Notes under the pieces: model-generated
What the model saw: only the letters and a program-made list of their open reading frames with translations
Database searches by the model: none
What the model was told of the DNA's origin: nothing
Position numbers and translations under genes: made by a program
Shown: piece by piece, positions 39,063 to 50,299 of the stretch
Layout: each line of letters begins with the position of its first letter
Numbering within the stretch: position 1 is the first letter of the stretch
Assembly (NCBI RefSeq): GCF_000208745.1
Contig: NC_030855.1
Span: 12,077,088-12,141,087, forward strand
Direction: 5' to 3'
Origin: Theobroma cacao
Taxonomy: Eukaryota > Streptophyta > Magnoliopsida > Malvales > Malvaceae
Length of the DNA: 64,000 bases

Positions 39063-39773
39063 TCTCGGGTGGTTGGTTCATTCTTGCTCTACTATGCTTG
39101 CCTTGCTTGAACTCTACTATAGTTTTCACTCTTTAACGTCATTATTGATCATGGATCTTTCAATACTAAGGCACTAAATAATCAAAAGTCGAATTAAGGG
39201 GTTTTAATAAGAAATTGAGCTAAATTGCATTCTTTTCGACATAAATGTATTATGTTTTCTAAAACTTCCTCTATTGATGCTTGTTCCTTTCCTATATTCA
39301 CTCATTGAGTTTATACTCACTTTTTCAACTTCATGTTTTTTAGATTTAGAGGTAATTAGGACTTGAACTGAGGAGTCCATTTACAATCACTTTTTGATAG
39401 GTACCATGGCATTTAGTAGCTATACCTTTACCCCAGGACACTCCGCTGGAAGTCAATGAGTCTTTTTGCCTGTGTATATGTACATGTGATGTAAATCACT
39501 AAGATGCATGCTGTAAACAATATATGTTTATTTTGATTAATGTTGCCACATGAGTTGGCAATGGGTGACATTATTTTGGATAATATAAATGTAAGCAGTT
39601 GACTGCCATATTATATTGTTGAAATAATCATACGTGAGAATCACGAAATATGAAATTTAAAGTGATGGATAGAATGATGAATAGGATCATATAAAAAAGG
39701 CTTGCTTGGGCTTAGTAAGCTATGCCCATTGGGCCCTATGCACCGATCATGGCCCGAGAATTGGGCTGTCACA

Positions 39774-42580
39774 CCATGAAGGCGACAACCTCAATTGATG
39801 GTGACCAAGCTCGTCAGCCTAGATTAGATTGTGAAACAATAAATAATTTTAAAACATTAAATGTTTTAATGGCATGATTGCCTAGATAAGATGCTTTAGT
39901 TTTGGGCCTATGGCTGAATATTTTATTTTATGTTTAGGAAACATAAATTTATATTTTGTTAGCATGAGATGCTTAGCTTATATATTTATATTTACATTAC
40001 ATCTCATTTAATTTTGGAATGGTTCTAAATTATTTATCCTTAAGTATAGCCTTGCATACATGATAATCAATACTAAGTCATAAGATCATTGTAAGATCAT
40101 TTTTTCTTTTATTATGACTTGAAAGGAAATTAATGAGATTACTTAGATAATTCAGTTCTAACTCAATGAATTCATAATAGGATTATGAACACATTTAGTT
40201 AAGAAGCATTCTTATTGAGATAAAATATATATATTAAGGTTGCTTAGAACTAAATAATAATAAATCATCATATTGTATTCATAAAAGATGAATCACAAAG
40301 CATACCAAACCAGCAAATCGCATGAACTAACCTTTGAGAGAATTTCATCTCATAACCAATGATGAACAACTTGCAATATCTAAGTATACATAAAAGTTAT
40401 GGACATAACGCCCCAAAGGAAAATAAATAAGTTTACTTGGTAAGATTTCTATACATGATAGTAATAGTGAGAGCTAATGACATTTTAAAGTTCAAGGGTC
40501 ATGAATTTATGATATCCAATAGATAAGGTCTATGCACAAAGATTGATTTAATGGAATACATAAAGATGTATAATTCATCCATTAAATACAAACCATTAGT
40601 AAGATGTATATTAATGTACTACTCATATACGATGAGTCTACTAAATGATCCAACATGAATGATTGGATAATAATATCTATTCAATGTAATAAATTTGAAG
40701 TAGTTGAATACATTTAATAGGATAAAACATTTTGTGCAAATCATAAGGTTAGTGGGAGTAAGATAAGTTACTCATTAAAAGTTTATAAGATACATTCATC
40801 AGTCTAAGAAAGACTAAAATGCACTAAAGAGTTAAAGCATAAAGGGGGAGTCAACAAAAAAATTTAGGATGACATGTTAAAAGAGTTTAACATAGAGAGA
40901 ATCTTGAATGTTAAAAGTGAAATAAAGTCATGATTGAGCGGTTATATTCGAATGGTTCCAAAACAAGAGATAACTATTGGGATAAGGCTTACAACTAATT
41001 AAGATTGGTCAAGGCTTAGTTGTAATCATGCAATGATATCATTCATATTCAATGATTAGAGGTTTTTCTTCATCAATAAGACATTAATTATAATGAGTTA
41101 TAAGTCTAATTAGATGAACTCCATGAGATTAATATGCCTTGCAAGGGAACTGCAATTGGTTACAGTTATGAGATCGCTATGCGTCAAAGCATAATCTCAA
41201 AATGTTCCTACTCAATGTATCATTGAGACTAGACATCAATGATGCTTAAAGACTAGTACATTCTATGTTCCTTACATTAGAAATAAGCAATTGATCTAAT
41301 AGAATGAAGTGCAGAGATACTTCGAACTACAATGTAGGTGCTTGCCTAGAATAGCAAGTTCACTGAACATAACCTGCCATGAAAAGTGCATTTGTTAATA
41401 TACTTTAGTGTCTACGCAACACTTTTCATGTGTTAGTCGTGTAAATACTTCATAAACTTGAGACACTAGGTTGTCTTATATGTGAAGTGCTATGCTCTAA
41501 TTTCATCCCTACAAGTGCCTAACCAAGGATGCCTAAATAGAATGCTTTTGGGTATAGTATAAAGCATGTGAAGGTAAATGAGTGGTCAATATAGGAATGA
41601 TCACCTTAAGTGTTTTAAAGGACATATCCTATTAGTTCTTGGTTAACATTAGTTTATTAAAGTTCTTGGCCAAGCCAACTTAGAGATCATGAAAAAGGGT
41701 TCGTAAGTCTTTATAAAGCTAATACTATAATTGCATAAACGAATATAGAGGTCGATAAGAGTGGACATTATACCAAGCTCTTATCATCTCATAGATATAT
41801 GATGAGGGAATGAATTACACTGATAGACTGGACACTGAAAGGTAGTCAAAGAACCCTTTGACTCTTTTAACAATTGGGTGACCATGATGCATTGCTAGAT
41901 GCCAATCTTGGTCTATAGAATTGATTATAAATTAATTGATTGAAATTTATATTAATTAATTAAGTCATTAATCAATTCCACTGCTAGCATGTTACGAGCC
42001 TAATGGGTCACACACAATGATTACAATTGAATTAAATTGGGAGAGTGATGATTTAAGTTAGACTTAAATCACATGCTAAGCAAATAACTTCTACAAACTT
42101 AAATAAAAAAACTTAATTATGTTTTGGGCATAATATATAAATAGTTATAATTATAATGCCAAAATTACAATAATATGAAGAAAACTATTTAAATTTAATT
42201 TCCTTTAGGCTTAATTAAAATAGTTTAATTAAGTCATGAGCCTATGTTGTAATGTGTTATAGTTTGGAGGGCTTTATTGCAAAATTAAAGTTAATTTTAA
42301 CCTAGTTATATAAATCACATTTAACTATTTTTTCATAGCTGAAAAAACAAAAGAGTTGTCAAAAAAGAAAAAAATGATTTTCTCTTTGTGCGCCATCACC
42401 TACTTTGTGAAGAAGAAAAATTGTTTCTGAAGCAATTTTTCAAGTATATGATTCGACCATCCTTGTCAGAAGCAGAAAGGGACAAACATTGTCCTCTTTC
42501 GTTAACACAAAAGCATAGTTAAAATCTTCCTCGTTTGCTAATAGATTCTAGTGAAATCGTGTGTGTTTGTCCTAAGTAAA
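39774..42580. other. Unassigned degraded retroelement sequence
   Basis: About 2.8 kb of AT-rich sequence without a recognisable protein domain in any frame. It probably includes the remainder of the copia element interrupted at 37258 and possibly its 3' LTR. The 42240-42580 part has the feel of a promoter/leader, with gttatataaat near 42300 and a purine-rich run after it. I cannot define termini. Confidence 0.35.
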
Positions 42581-43739
42581 TGTGCTAAATGGGGGTGAAT
42601 AGCACTTTTTGGCTCTTTAAAGAATTAACTTCTAGTTGGGGACAAATGCAAGGTAAAAGAGAGATTTAAATATGAGTGAAAAACTAAAAACAAAGCAGAC
42701 AATCACATCAAAATTTATAGTGGTTCGGTCCAAGACCTATATCTACTACCTTGATTGTTCAACCAATGATTTTTCAAACCAATCCACTATGAACGGTTAA
42801 ATTCATAAGCTTTCACCAAGCTTTTACAATGTCTTTTACCAGACTCAACCAAAACCTTTCACAATGGTTTTTACCAAGATCAACCAAAACCCAACAACTA
42901 ACTTTTCTAGGCTAAGTTAGAACTTATACACTCAATGAAGCAATTTAAGCTTGAATAAATTCCCTTAGAGTGTCTTGCACACTCTACGTATACAAGGAAA
43001 AGAGAGATAAAGGTGTACCTATGATCACTGACTTGATCTAAGTGGTACAAAGTGAAGTGCTTGAATCTTTTTCAAGGATAGGCGTGAAGTATAGAAGAAT
43101 ATAGAGAGTTTTTGCTGGTTTTTGTGCTCTTTTAGTTCTTGGAAGCCTTAATTGCATTTCTAGCCATTGGAAGCCTCTTAAATACATGGAAAATCAACTC
43201 TGATAGTTGTTAGGCAGCTTTTCATCATTGAAAATAGTTGTGGTAGTTCTGGCCGTTAATCTATCTTCTAATGCTCAATTCAAATTTTCTGACAGAATGA
43301 TCTTAGTTGACTAACTGCACTCTTAGTCGACTAAGTCGTTTTTATCTTTTCATCCCAGTTTCTGGCAGTGAGCACTTAGTCTACTAATTTCCTTCTTAGT
43401 CAATTAAGTTGTTTCAATTTTGAACTCCAGATTTCTAGCAGTAAGCTCTTAGTCTACTAACCTACTTCTTGGTCGACTAAGTCTTCTCTGTCTCTCAATC
43501 CTCATGAGCCTGCCAACTTCTTATTTCAATTTTAGCCCACTAATACCCTTCATTAGCCAACTAAGAGGCTTTTGTTTTGTTGATCAATTGTGGCTTTTTG
43601 TTCATATGATTTTTTATATGAACCTTTGAATGATTAATTTATTCTTGGCATATAATTTTTGTCCTGCACACTCAAGTAGAGATATTAGACACAAATGAAT
43701 AGGAATGTTTCATTATCATCAAAAACTAATGAAGTCAAC
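42581..43739 (-). mobile_element. Sirevirus-like copia 3' LTR
   Basis: On the minus strand an LTR begins tgttgacttcattag at 43739, directly after the purine tract aaaaagggagagattg, the usual junction in this lineage. A plausible end is at about 42581 (cccccatttagcaca). The length of about 1.16 kb is reasonable for the lineage. Internal sequence such as accgaaccactataaa (minus strand, about 42715-42730) is typical of these LTRs. The exact 3' boundary is uncertain because the flank beyond it is unassigned. Confidence 0.65.
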
Positions 43740-44460
43740 AATCTCTCCCTTTTTATGATGACAAACATTCCTTGATTAGCCGCATAGTGTCTATAGGTTC
43801 CTTTTTGTTCTGTAAAAAATGGAGGTTTTCCTCCCCCTAAGTGTGTGCTCCCCCTCAGTGTGTGCATATTTTATTATTCATTTAAGCAAGTTTTTGCTCA
43901 TGTCATATAGAAAATGACATGTATGGATTCAAACTTATGACAAAGTATATTTATGTAGACATATAGAATGATCAGCAATAAGTGACTGGTTGACAAAATT
44001 TCAATATTTCAGTTAACTATCTGTCATCAGCATATTGCTATCAAATTTTTTCTATGCCATTGATCATCCAACAAATATAATATAACCAGCATCCATATAC
44101 TTTTTCAACCAAGTTCCATTCACAAAATCATAACAAAAATTAATTACCAGCATATTAAGTCAATATCAGCATCGAATTTTTAAATAACATTAGTTAAAAT
44201 ACCATAAACATAAAAACAAATTTAAATGTTAACCATCAATAACAAAATCATATAAACAACTTATCAGCATCCCATTTTAACACAATAATAAAAACAACAA
44301 AGTTAAATTTAAATGTTCAACTGTCAGCAGAACAAAAAAAGTAGAAAAAACAATAGTCAAAGTTTTGTTCCTAAATTACCCCTATATCATTTCTACCCTC
44401 TATCTCTCCTAAGTTTTCTATAATTCTCCCCCTTTTTGTCAGCATCAAAATGAGGGGTCT
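43740..44460 (-). mobile_element. Sirevirus 3' non-coding region with repeated purine tracts
   Basis: Lies between the envelope-like ORF and the 3' LTR. It has two polypurine-tract-like runs on the minus strand, gacaaaaagggggagaatta (about 44424-44443) and cataaaaagggagagattg (about 43740-43757); the latter abuts the LTR. Between them the sequence is AT-rich without coding potential. Duplicated polypurine tracts are a known trait of the Sirevirus lineage. Confidence 0.6.
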
Positions 44461-46378
44461 TCAATCAGTTCTTGAAGAGGCTGAAGAGGTAGATTCATCT
44501 ATGCCACAGAAAACATTAAGGGGTTCAGGAAATGGTTTTGGAGGTGATTTCTATGGTGAGGGTTCAAGGGATGATTTATCAAAAATTTCAAGGGGGTCTT
44601 GAGGAGAAGAGATGGTTGATGGTCTAGCTTTTTCAACTATTCTAGAGCATTTCCTTCTTTTGAGGAATTTGGTCTTGGTTGTCATTGTCTTCTTGCCTTT
44701 ACTAGATGGTTTAGACTTGGCTTGTGGAGCAGTAGTAGCTTTTTCATTTTTTTTCACAAATTGTTCCTCTATAGCAGAAGCTAGTTCAGGGGATTCTCTC
44801 AGAGATACTAATTTTTGTGTTTTCCCTTTAGCTGCTTCCTTTTAAGCTTATTCTTTTCTAACCATTTATGGAAGACATCCATTATTGAGACCTCCTCTGA
44901 ATTAAAGGGAGATGGTTGATCTTGCTGTAGTTCTTGATGAGATGGGGACTTCTCAAATAAGCCTAGCACTTCACTGCCTTAATCTGATTCATCTTTACTC
45001 TGAGGCTCAAGAGTTTGAGATTTCCTAGGTTGATCAACTTCTGGTTCAAGACCCTCGGGTTGAATGACAAGACTTGCAACTTGAAAAGTTTAACCTTCTT
45101 CTTGGAAGGCAAGGCCTTCAGCAACCTGTCCTACTGGTGCTGAGGTATTTGTAGCAGCAGGCTTAGAAGTTGATTTCTCTTTTCCTTTCATCATATTTTT
45201 AAGTTCTTCCAACTTTTCCTTAATTTTCGACATCTTCACAGCTTAGTCTATAAGATTTCCATCAATTCGCATCAGCAGATTTAAAATCATTTCATTTGAA
45301 AACTGAGAAGAGGCTGCCTCAGATTGAGCAGGGAGTGAAGATTGTTTTCCTGGAGTGACCTTGAGGGTTTTAGCAAATTTTTCTCCATCCATTTTATACC
45401 CCATCTTAGGCAAACTGCCAAGATATATAGCCTGGTCCTTGCTTTTCACTAAATCCATTTTATAATTAGAATTCCATATTCCCTTCTTCCTAACCAGTGA
45501 AGTGACCACATTTCCATATGGTAGATTTACCTTGTCAACTCTACAGGCTCCCCTCATTCTCTCTATCATGAATTGGCCTAGATTGAATGGAGCACCATTA
45601 AAAGCATGCTCCATCAACCATAAGTTCTGAAGACTAACATAGCTAAAACTGCCATTTCTTCCATGAACATTTGCAGCAATAAAGTAATGCAAAATTCTTA
45701 TTTGGGGGATTGTAATGAGATCGGCATTATTTTGGAAGTGTACTTTTCTTTCTTTCTAGTTATAATCTCTCATAGAGATAATGGATCAAAGTTATCAAGC
45801 ATTTCAAAATCTCCCTCTTCACATTCGATTTTAAGCAAACTTCCTAAGTCTGCAATAGTCACAACAAATTCCTTTCCATTTATGAAAACATTTAGACCAT
45901 CCACAATGAAATCTTTAGGATCTTCCAGTTTATTTTCTTCTAAAGCTATGCTAGCATAAAATTCTTTCACAACGCTAGGACTATAGGTTCGGCTCTTGAA
46001 AGTGATAAATTTTTTCAGTTTCATTTCCTCAAAGTAATCTAATAGAGCTACTTGAATTTCAGGATTTTCATCGAAGCTCTTCTAGTCAATAAATTTTTCA
46101 CATGTAATTGGAGCATTATCAATTTTCTTGAATCTATCTTCATGGGTTTTATTCCTAAACATTGAGGACAGAACCTTATCTTTCTTGGAGGATTTTTCCT
46201 TCTCTTTCTTTTTCTCTACTCTATGTTCCTTTTGTATCTTTTTTTTTAATTTTCTCAACCTCAGAAGCAGACACAATCTTCTTCTTCTTTTTCTGGATTT
46301 TTGCTTGTGGACTTTCCTCCATTGGCAGTTTTCCCTTTTTTTTTCTCTAGAATTTCTTTTGACAGAGGGGATTTTGCC
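44461..46378 (-). pseudogene. Sirevirus envelope-like ORF, degraded
   Basis: Starts at an ATG near 46378 (MAKSPLSKEILEKKKG) and has a Lys-rich N-terminal stretch (KKEKEKSSKKDK). The conserved middle resembles the 'putative plant transposon protein' family (FITFKSRTYSPSVVKEFYAS, VDGLNVFINGKEFVV, then HYFIAANVHGRNG and FNLGQFMIERM in 45243-45692). A low-complexity Lys/Ser/Pro tail ends at a stop near 44461. Stops and frameshifts split it into segments (46082-46276, 45770-46024, 45243-45692, 44551-44757). It lies 3' of pol, the position typical of Sireviruses. I see no convincing membrane segment in the readable parts. The plus-strand ORFs opposite it are shadows. Confidence 0.7.
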
Positions 46379-46768
46379 ATTTAGTTTTGATTAGTTTCTA
46401 ACTTAGGGTTTGTAAGTTAGGATGAAATGGGGTTTCAATTTTTCAAAGTAGAGGTTTCTGGTAGGAGAAAATGGAGGACGTGGAAGAGGAGTTATGAGAA
46501 ACCGTCTAACTTCCCCTTAAATGCTGTCAATTTTTCTCCTTTTCAAAATTTAAAACTTTGCCTCTCATTGTTTTTATTTTTCAGTTAGGCGACATTTGCT
46601 GCCCATTTTCTTTACCCAGTAGACTATTCTTTTTCACTATTTTATTCATTCTTTCTCTAGCTAACTGAGTCTTATTATTTAAAAAGACAGAATACTCTTA
46701 GTTGACTAAGAAATTCTTAATCGACTAAGTCCCGACTGTTTTGTGAATGGCAAACTCAAAAAACTTTC

Positions 46769-48050
46769 TTACAGCTCCTGCACATTAATCATCCCTAAAT
46801 TTCTCCTAATTTTACAAAATCTATCCTCATTTAGGGGTTTGGTGAATATATCAGCTAAATGTTTCATGGTGCTAACAAACTCAATTTTAATGTCTACTTT
46901 AATTACTCTAATAAAGTGATGTCTAATCTCAATATGCTTGGTCCTAGAGTGCTGTACAGGATTCTTTGATATATTAATGGCACTAGTGTTATTGCAAAAT
47001 ATTGGTACATTATGCAAGGTTATGCCAAAGTCTTTTAATTGTTGTTTGATCCAAAAGATTTGAGCACAGCAACTACCTAAAAAAAATATATTCAGCTTCA
47101 ACTGTGGAGAGTGCAACTGAGTTTTGTTTTTTACTCGACCAAGATACAAGCTTATCTCCTAGAAACTGACATGTTCCACTAGTGTTCTTTCTACTATTTT
47201 ACTTCCAGCAAAGTCTACATCTGAGTATCCAATAAGATTGAAGGATGTTCCTCTAGGATACCACAATCCTAAATTTTGTGTGTATATAAGGTACCTAAAG
47301 ATTCTTTTTACTGTAGTCAAGTGTGACTTTTTAGGTTGTATCCAATAAGATTGAAGGATGTTCCTCTAGGATATCAGGCCTACTAGCAATTAAGCACAGC
47401 AGGGATCCAATCATACCTCTATAAAGCTTTTGATCAACGCTTTTTCCTTTTTCATCAGCATCAAGTTTGGTGGATGGACTCATTGGTGTGCTTATTGATT
47501 TTAGCTTCAGCATGTCTTGAATGTATCTTTCTTGGCTGATGAAGATTCTTTCCTCACTTTGTTTGATTTGAAGGCCAAGAAAGAATTTCAGCTCACCCAT
47601 CATGTTCATTTCGAATTCACTCTACATCTCTTCAGCAAAGTTCTTGCATAAAGCCTTATTAGTTGCAACAAACACAATATCATCCACATAGATTTGAACA
47701 ATAATTAAATCAATCAAGCAATTTTTGACAAATAGTGTTGTATCAATGCTTCCTCTACTATATCTTTTCTCAACTAAAAACCTAGAGAGTCTTTCATACC
47801 AAGCTATTGGAGCTTGTTTTAGTCCATACAAGGCCTTATGAAGTTTGAACACATAATCTGATTTTTCATAGTCCTCAAATCCGGGGGGTTGTTCAACATA
47901 TACTTCTTCTTGAATGAAACCATTTAAAAATGCACTTTTTACATCCATTTGGAATAATTTGAAGTTCATAAAACATGCAAATGCAAGAAACAATCTAATG
48001 GCTTTAATTCTAGCAGCAGGTGCAAATGTCTAATCATAGTCAATGCCTTT
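46769..48050 (-). pseudogene. Ty1/copia pol: RT and RNase H, 5' truncated
   Basis: Reads from the B element junction at 48050 downward. 47993-47622 gives the RT palm (FKLFQMDVKSAFLNG, VYVEQPPGFED, LYGLKQAPIAWYERL and the active site IYVDDIVF). 47609-47331, in the same frame after a stop, gives LKFFLGLQIKQ and RYIQDMLK. 47149-46769, in another frame, gives the RNase H end (NTSAINISKNPVQHSRTKHI, IRHHFIR, HLADIFTKPL). The stop before 47609 is TAG where CAG is expected. Around 47227-47372 a 34 bp block is duplicated and replaces normal sequence. Gag, protease and integrase are absent because the B element interrupts at 48051. Confidence 0.88.
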
Positions 48051-50299
48051 TATAATACCCCGTACTTTGATATGGTGGTTAATAAAGCTTATTGGATGCC
48101 AATTGAGGTTAATTATAATGTTTAGAAATGATGAAAGATGAAAGGATTGGTTTGGGATAAAATATTCCATACACAAGAAAATAATAATAAAATAACGATT
48201 TTTTTTTAAGAAGAATTTGCAAGATAAAAGTGATTCGGAAGTCAATTAAGGTATAATAAGGTATTTTGGGTACCAAAGGGACAAGAGAAGACAAGAGAAA
48301 ATTTTTAGAATAAAATAATATTAAAATATTAATATTTTATTCAGTGTCAAAATTTTTCATGAAGGAGTATATGGGCAACCTAAGTGGGCGAGAAGAAGAA
48401 TGAGAAAAAAAATTTTAGAGAAAAATGTCGTTAATGGGGCCGCGTGTCTTTATTAAGTAAAGATAGCGCAGGTAAATAAATATTTTAAATATTATGGGGA
48501 CACTGTGTTGGAGTACAAACTTCATACTTTGTTTGTACATATGTAGAAGAAGATAATAGAAGGAAATTGGAGTTAAATGAGTGTTGGGAGGACTAAATTA
48601 AAATGGAAAGAAACTTAAAGGGCAAAATGGTAATTTTGCATAAAGTTTGGTCAAAGCTTCTAAAGGAAGCTTTGACTCCCATCCTTATCAGCCGAAAACA
48701 GTCCTTATCTTCCCAGCAAGATATTTTCTTCTTCATTCTTGAAGCTTCCAATGCCATTCTCTCATTCTCCCATGGAAAGCTAATTTTCTTTCATTTTCTT
48801 TCCTTGTTTTCTTTTCATTTCTTTTCTCTTCTTGCTTCATTCTTCTCCCAACTTCTTGTGCACCAAAGTTACAACTTCTAAACCCAATTTCCAGCACATA
48901 TAAACTCTAGGAGAAGAAGAAAGAAAAAGAGAGAAAGGAAGAAAAAGCTTGGTTTTGGTGATTCAAGCAAGGAACGGTAAGAATTCTTGTTTTTGGCTTG
49001 AGTAGTCTTTGAAAATGAGTTTGTGACCTAGAGAAATCTCTTGTGGCAGCAAAGATTGGCTTGATTGGAGAAAAATTGATAACATGTAAGCCAATAAACC
49101 CATGGGTACATGAAGGACTCAAAGTGGAAAAGAAAAACAGTAAGCTTAACATTATGTTTTAAAGCCTACGGTTAGTTGAAAATTGTGGGGAATTATGGTT
49201 GTTGAAAGGATCTATTTGCATAAGCTAGTTGAAAATTGTTAAGATTGTATGGCATGTCATTTGAAAGAAGTGACAAAGGAATATTATGGATGGAGGATTG
49301 AGAAACAAAGTATTGAAAGTTATATAGATAACGATGCGTGTAAACTATGAAATAATCGATTGAAAGTGAGAATGATTGTTGCTGCCATATATGTGGATTA
49401 TGTGTGGAAATATAAGATGGATTTGGGCAGAAATTATTTCGAAAGGTTGAAGTAGGCACATGGCATCATAAATAAATTGCCGGTGATATAATCTAATGAA
49501 TTACGTACGCAATGGATATAAGTAATTTGAGCAAAAATGTATTAAGATGTGAGTTAATTGAAGATGGTTTCATGATAGGATGAAAAATATAAATTTGAGT
49601 AAGGATTAATTGATTGAAGTGCTGCCTGTATACGTATGTAATTCAATATATTGAGTTCGTATTATTGTTAGGAAGTGCAAAGATAAGGTTAAAGTACTAT
49701 GGTGGCATGTCGGAGTAAACAATGAGCGACCGGTCAGTAAAATAATCAGAGACAGCTCTAATCAAATAGCGATGTAATATCCTGCTATCGTAAGGTGAGT
49801 GAACTTGCATTTTAAAATGTTTTGGGGAAATGTTTACGTGTTTCAATGAATCATTTAGAAATTTTATCGGTTTTTGCTTTAAAATTGCCTAAGAACAAGC
49901 CCTTGATAAAATGTTTGATGTTGTAAAATGTGAAATATGTAAAAAGATGAATCTATATGTTTTTGTATAATGTTGATATATTTATATATATACTATGTCA
50001 TAAATGGTACCATTGTGTGATAATTGTAATCATGCATGTGCAAAGTGGGCAGTGCACATGCTGGTTGAATGACAATGTTGTGATAATTGTAACCGTGCAT
50101 GTGTGGAGTGGGCAGTGCGCATACCGATTGAATGACAATGTCGTGATAATTACAACCGTGCATGTGCGGAGTGGGCAGTGCACATGCCGGTAATGATGCA
50201 CATGAGTTAGGTGAGATGGTGTGTCCGGCTATGTACACGATGTGGGGGATGCACATGAGCCAGGTGAGGTGATGGTGGTGCATGTGCTTATATATATAT
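48051..50299 (+). mobile_element. Type B element 5' LTR, left part
   Basis: Begins tataataccccgtac (probably a mutated tgtaatacccc) immediately after truncated copia pol, and is interrupted at 50299/50300 by the A element. It continues at 61263-62105, together about 3.09 kb. Its U3 differs from the B LTR at 37259, but the leader has the same plan: donor cg/gtaaga at 48977 and donor aag/gtgagtgaacttgc at 49795. The B minisatellite follows inside intron 2. Short ORFs are not conserved. Confidence 0.75.
50020..50283 (+). repeat. Type B minisatellite, about 67 bp units
   Basis: Three tandem units of about 67 bp around ggagtgggcagtgcacatgc (near 50035, 50100 and 50165), then two degenerate units containing gatgcacatgag and ggctatgtacacgatgtggg. 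It ends in (TA)n, next to the A element insertion point. Confidence 0.8.

Larger units (their letters stand above)
37259..39773 (+). mobile_element. Solo type B LTR, plus strand
   Basis: 2,515 bp, tgtgaaacctagacc ... attgggctgtcaca. Flanks cgatg (37254-37258) and ccatg (39774-39778) match at four of five bases, consistent with an ageing target duplication. LTR-sense leader signals are a donor ccaag/gtgagt at 37986, acceptor gatag at 38228, a 75 nt exon, donor cat/gtgagtgaac at 38304 and acceptor ttttttag at 39343. Intron 2 is therefore about 1,040 nt and contains both the minisatellite and the palindrome array. It has no ORF of interest. Confidence 0.8.

Noticed and set aside
44612..46394. 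Plus-strand ORFs at 44612-44845, 45663-45959 and 46128-46394
   Set aside because: Shadows of the minus-strand envelope-like ORF, with Phe/Ser-rich composition from antisense Lys codons.
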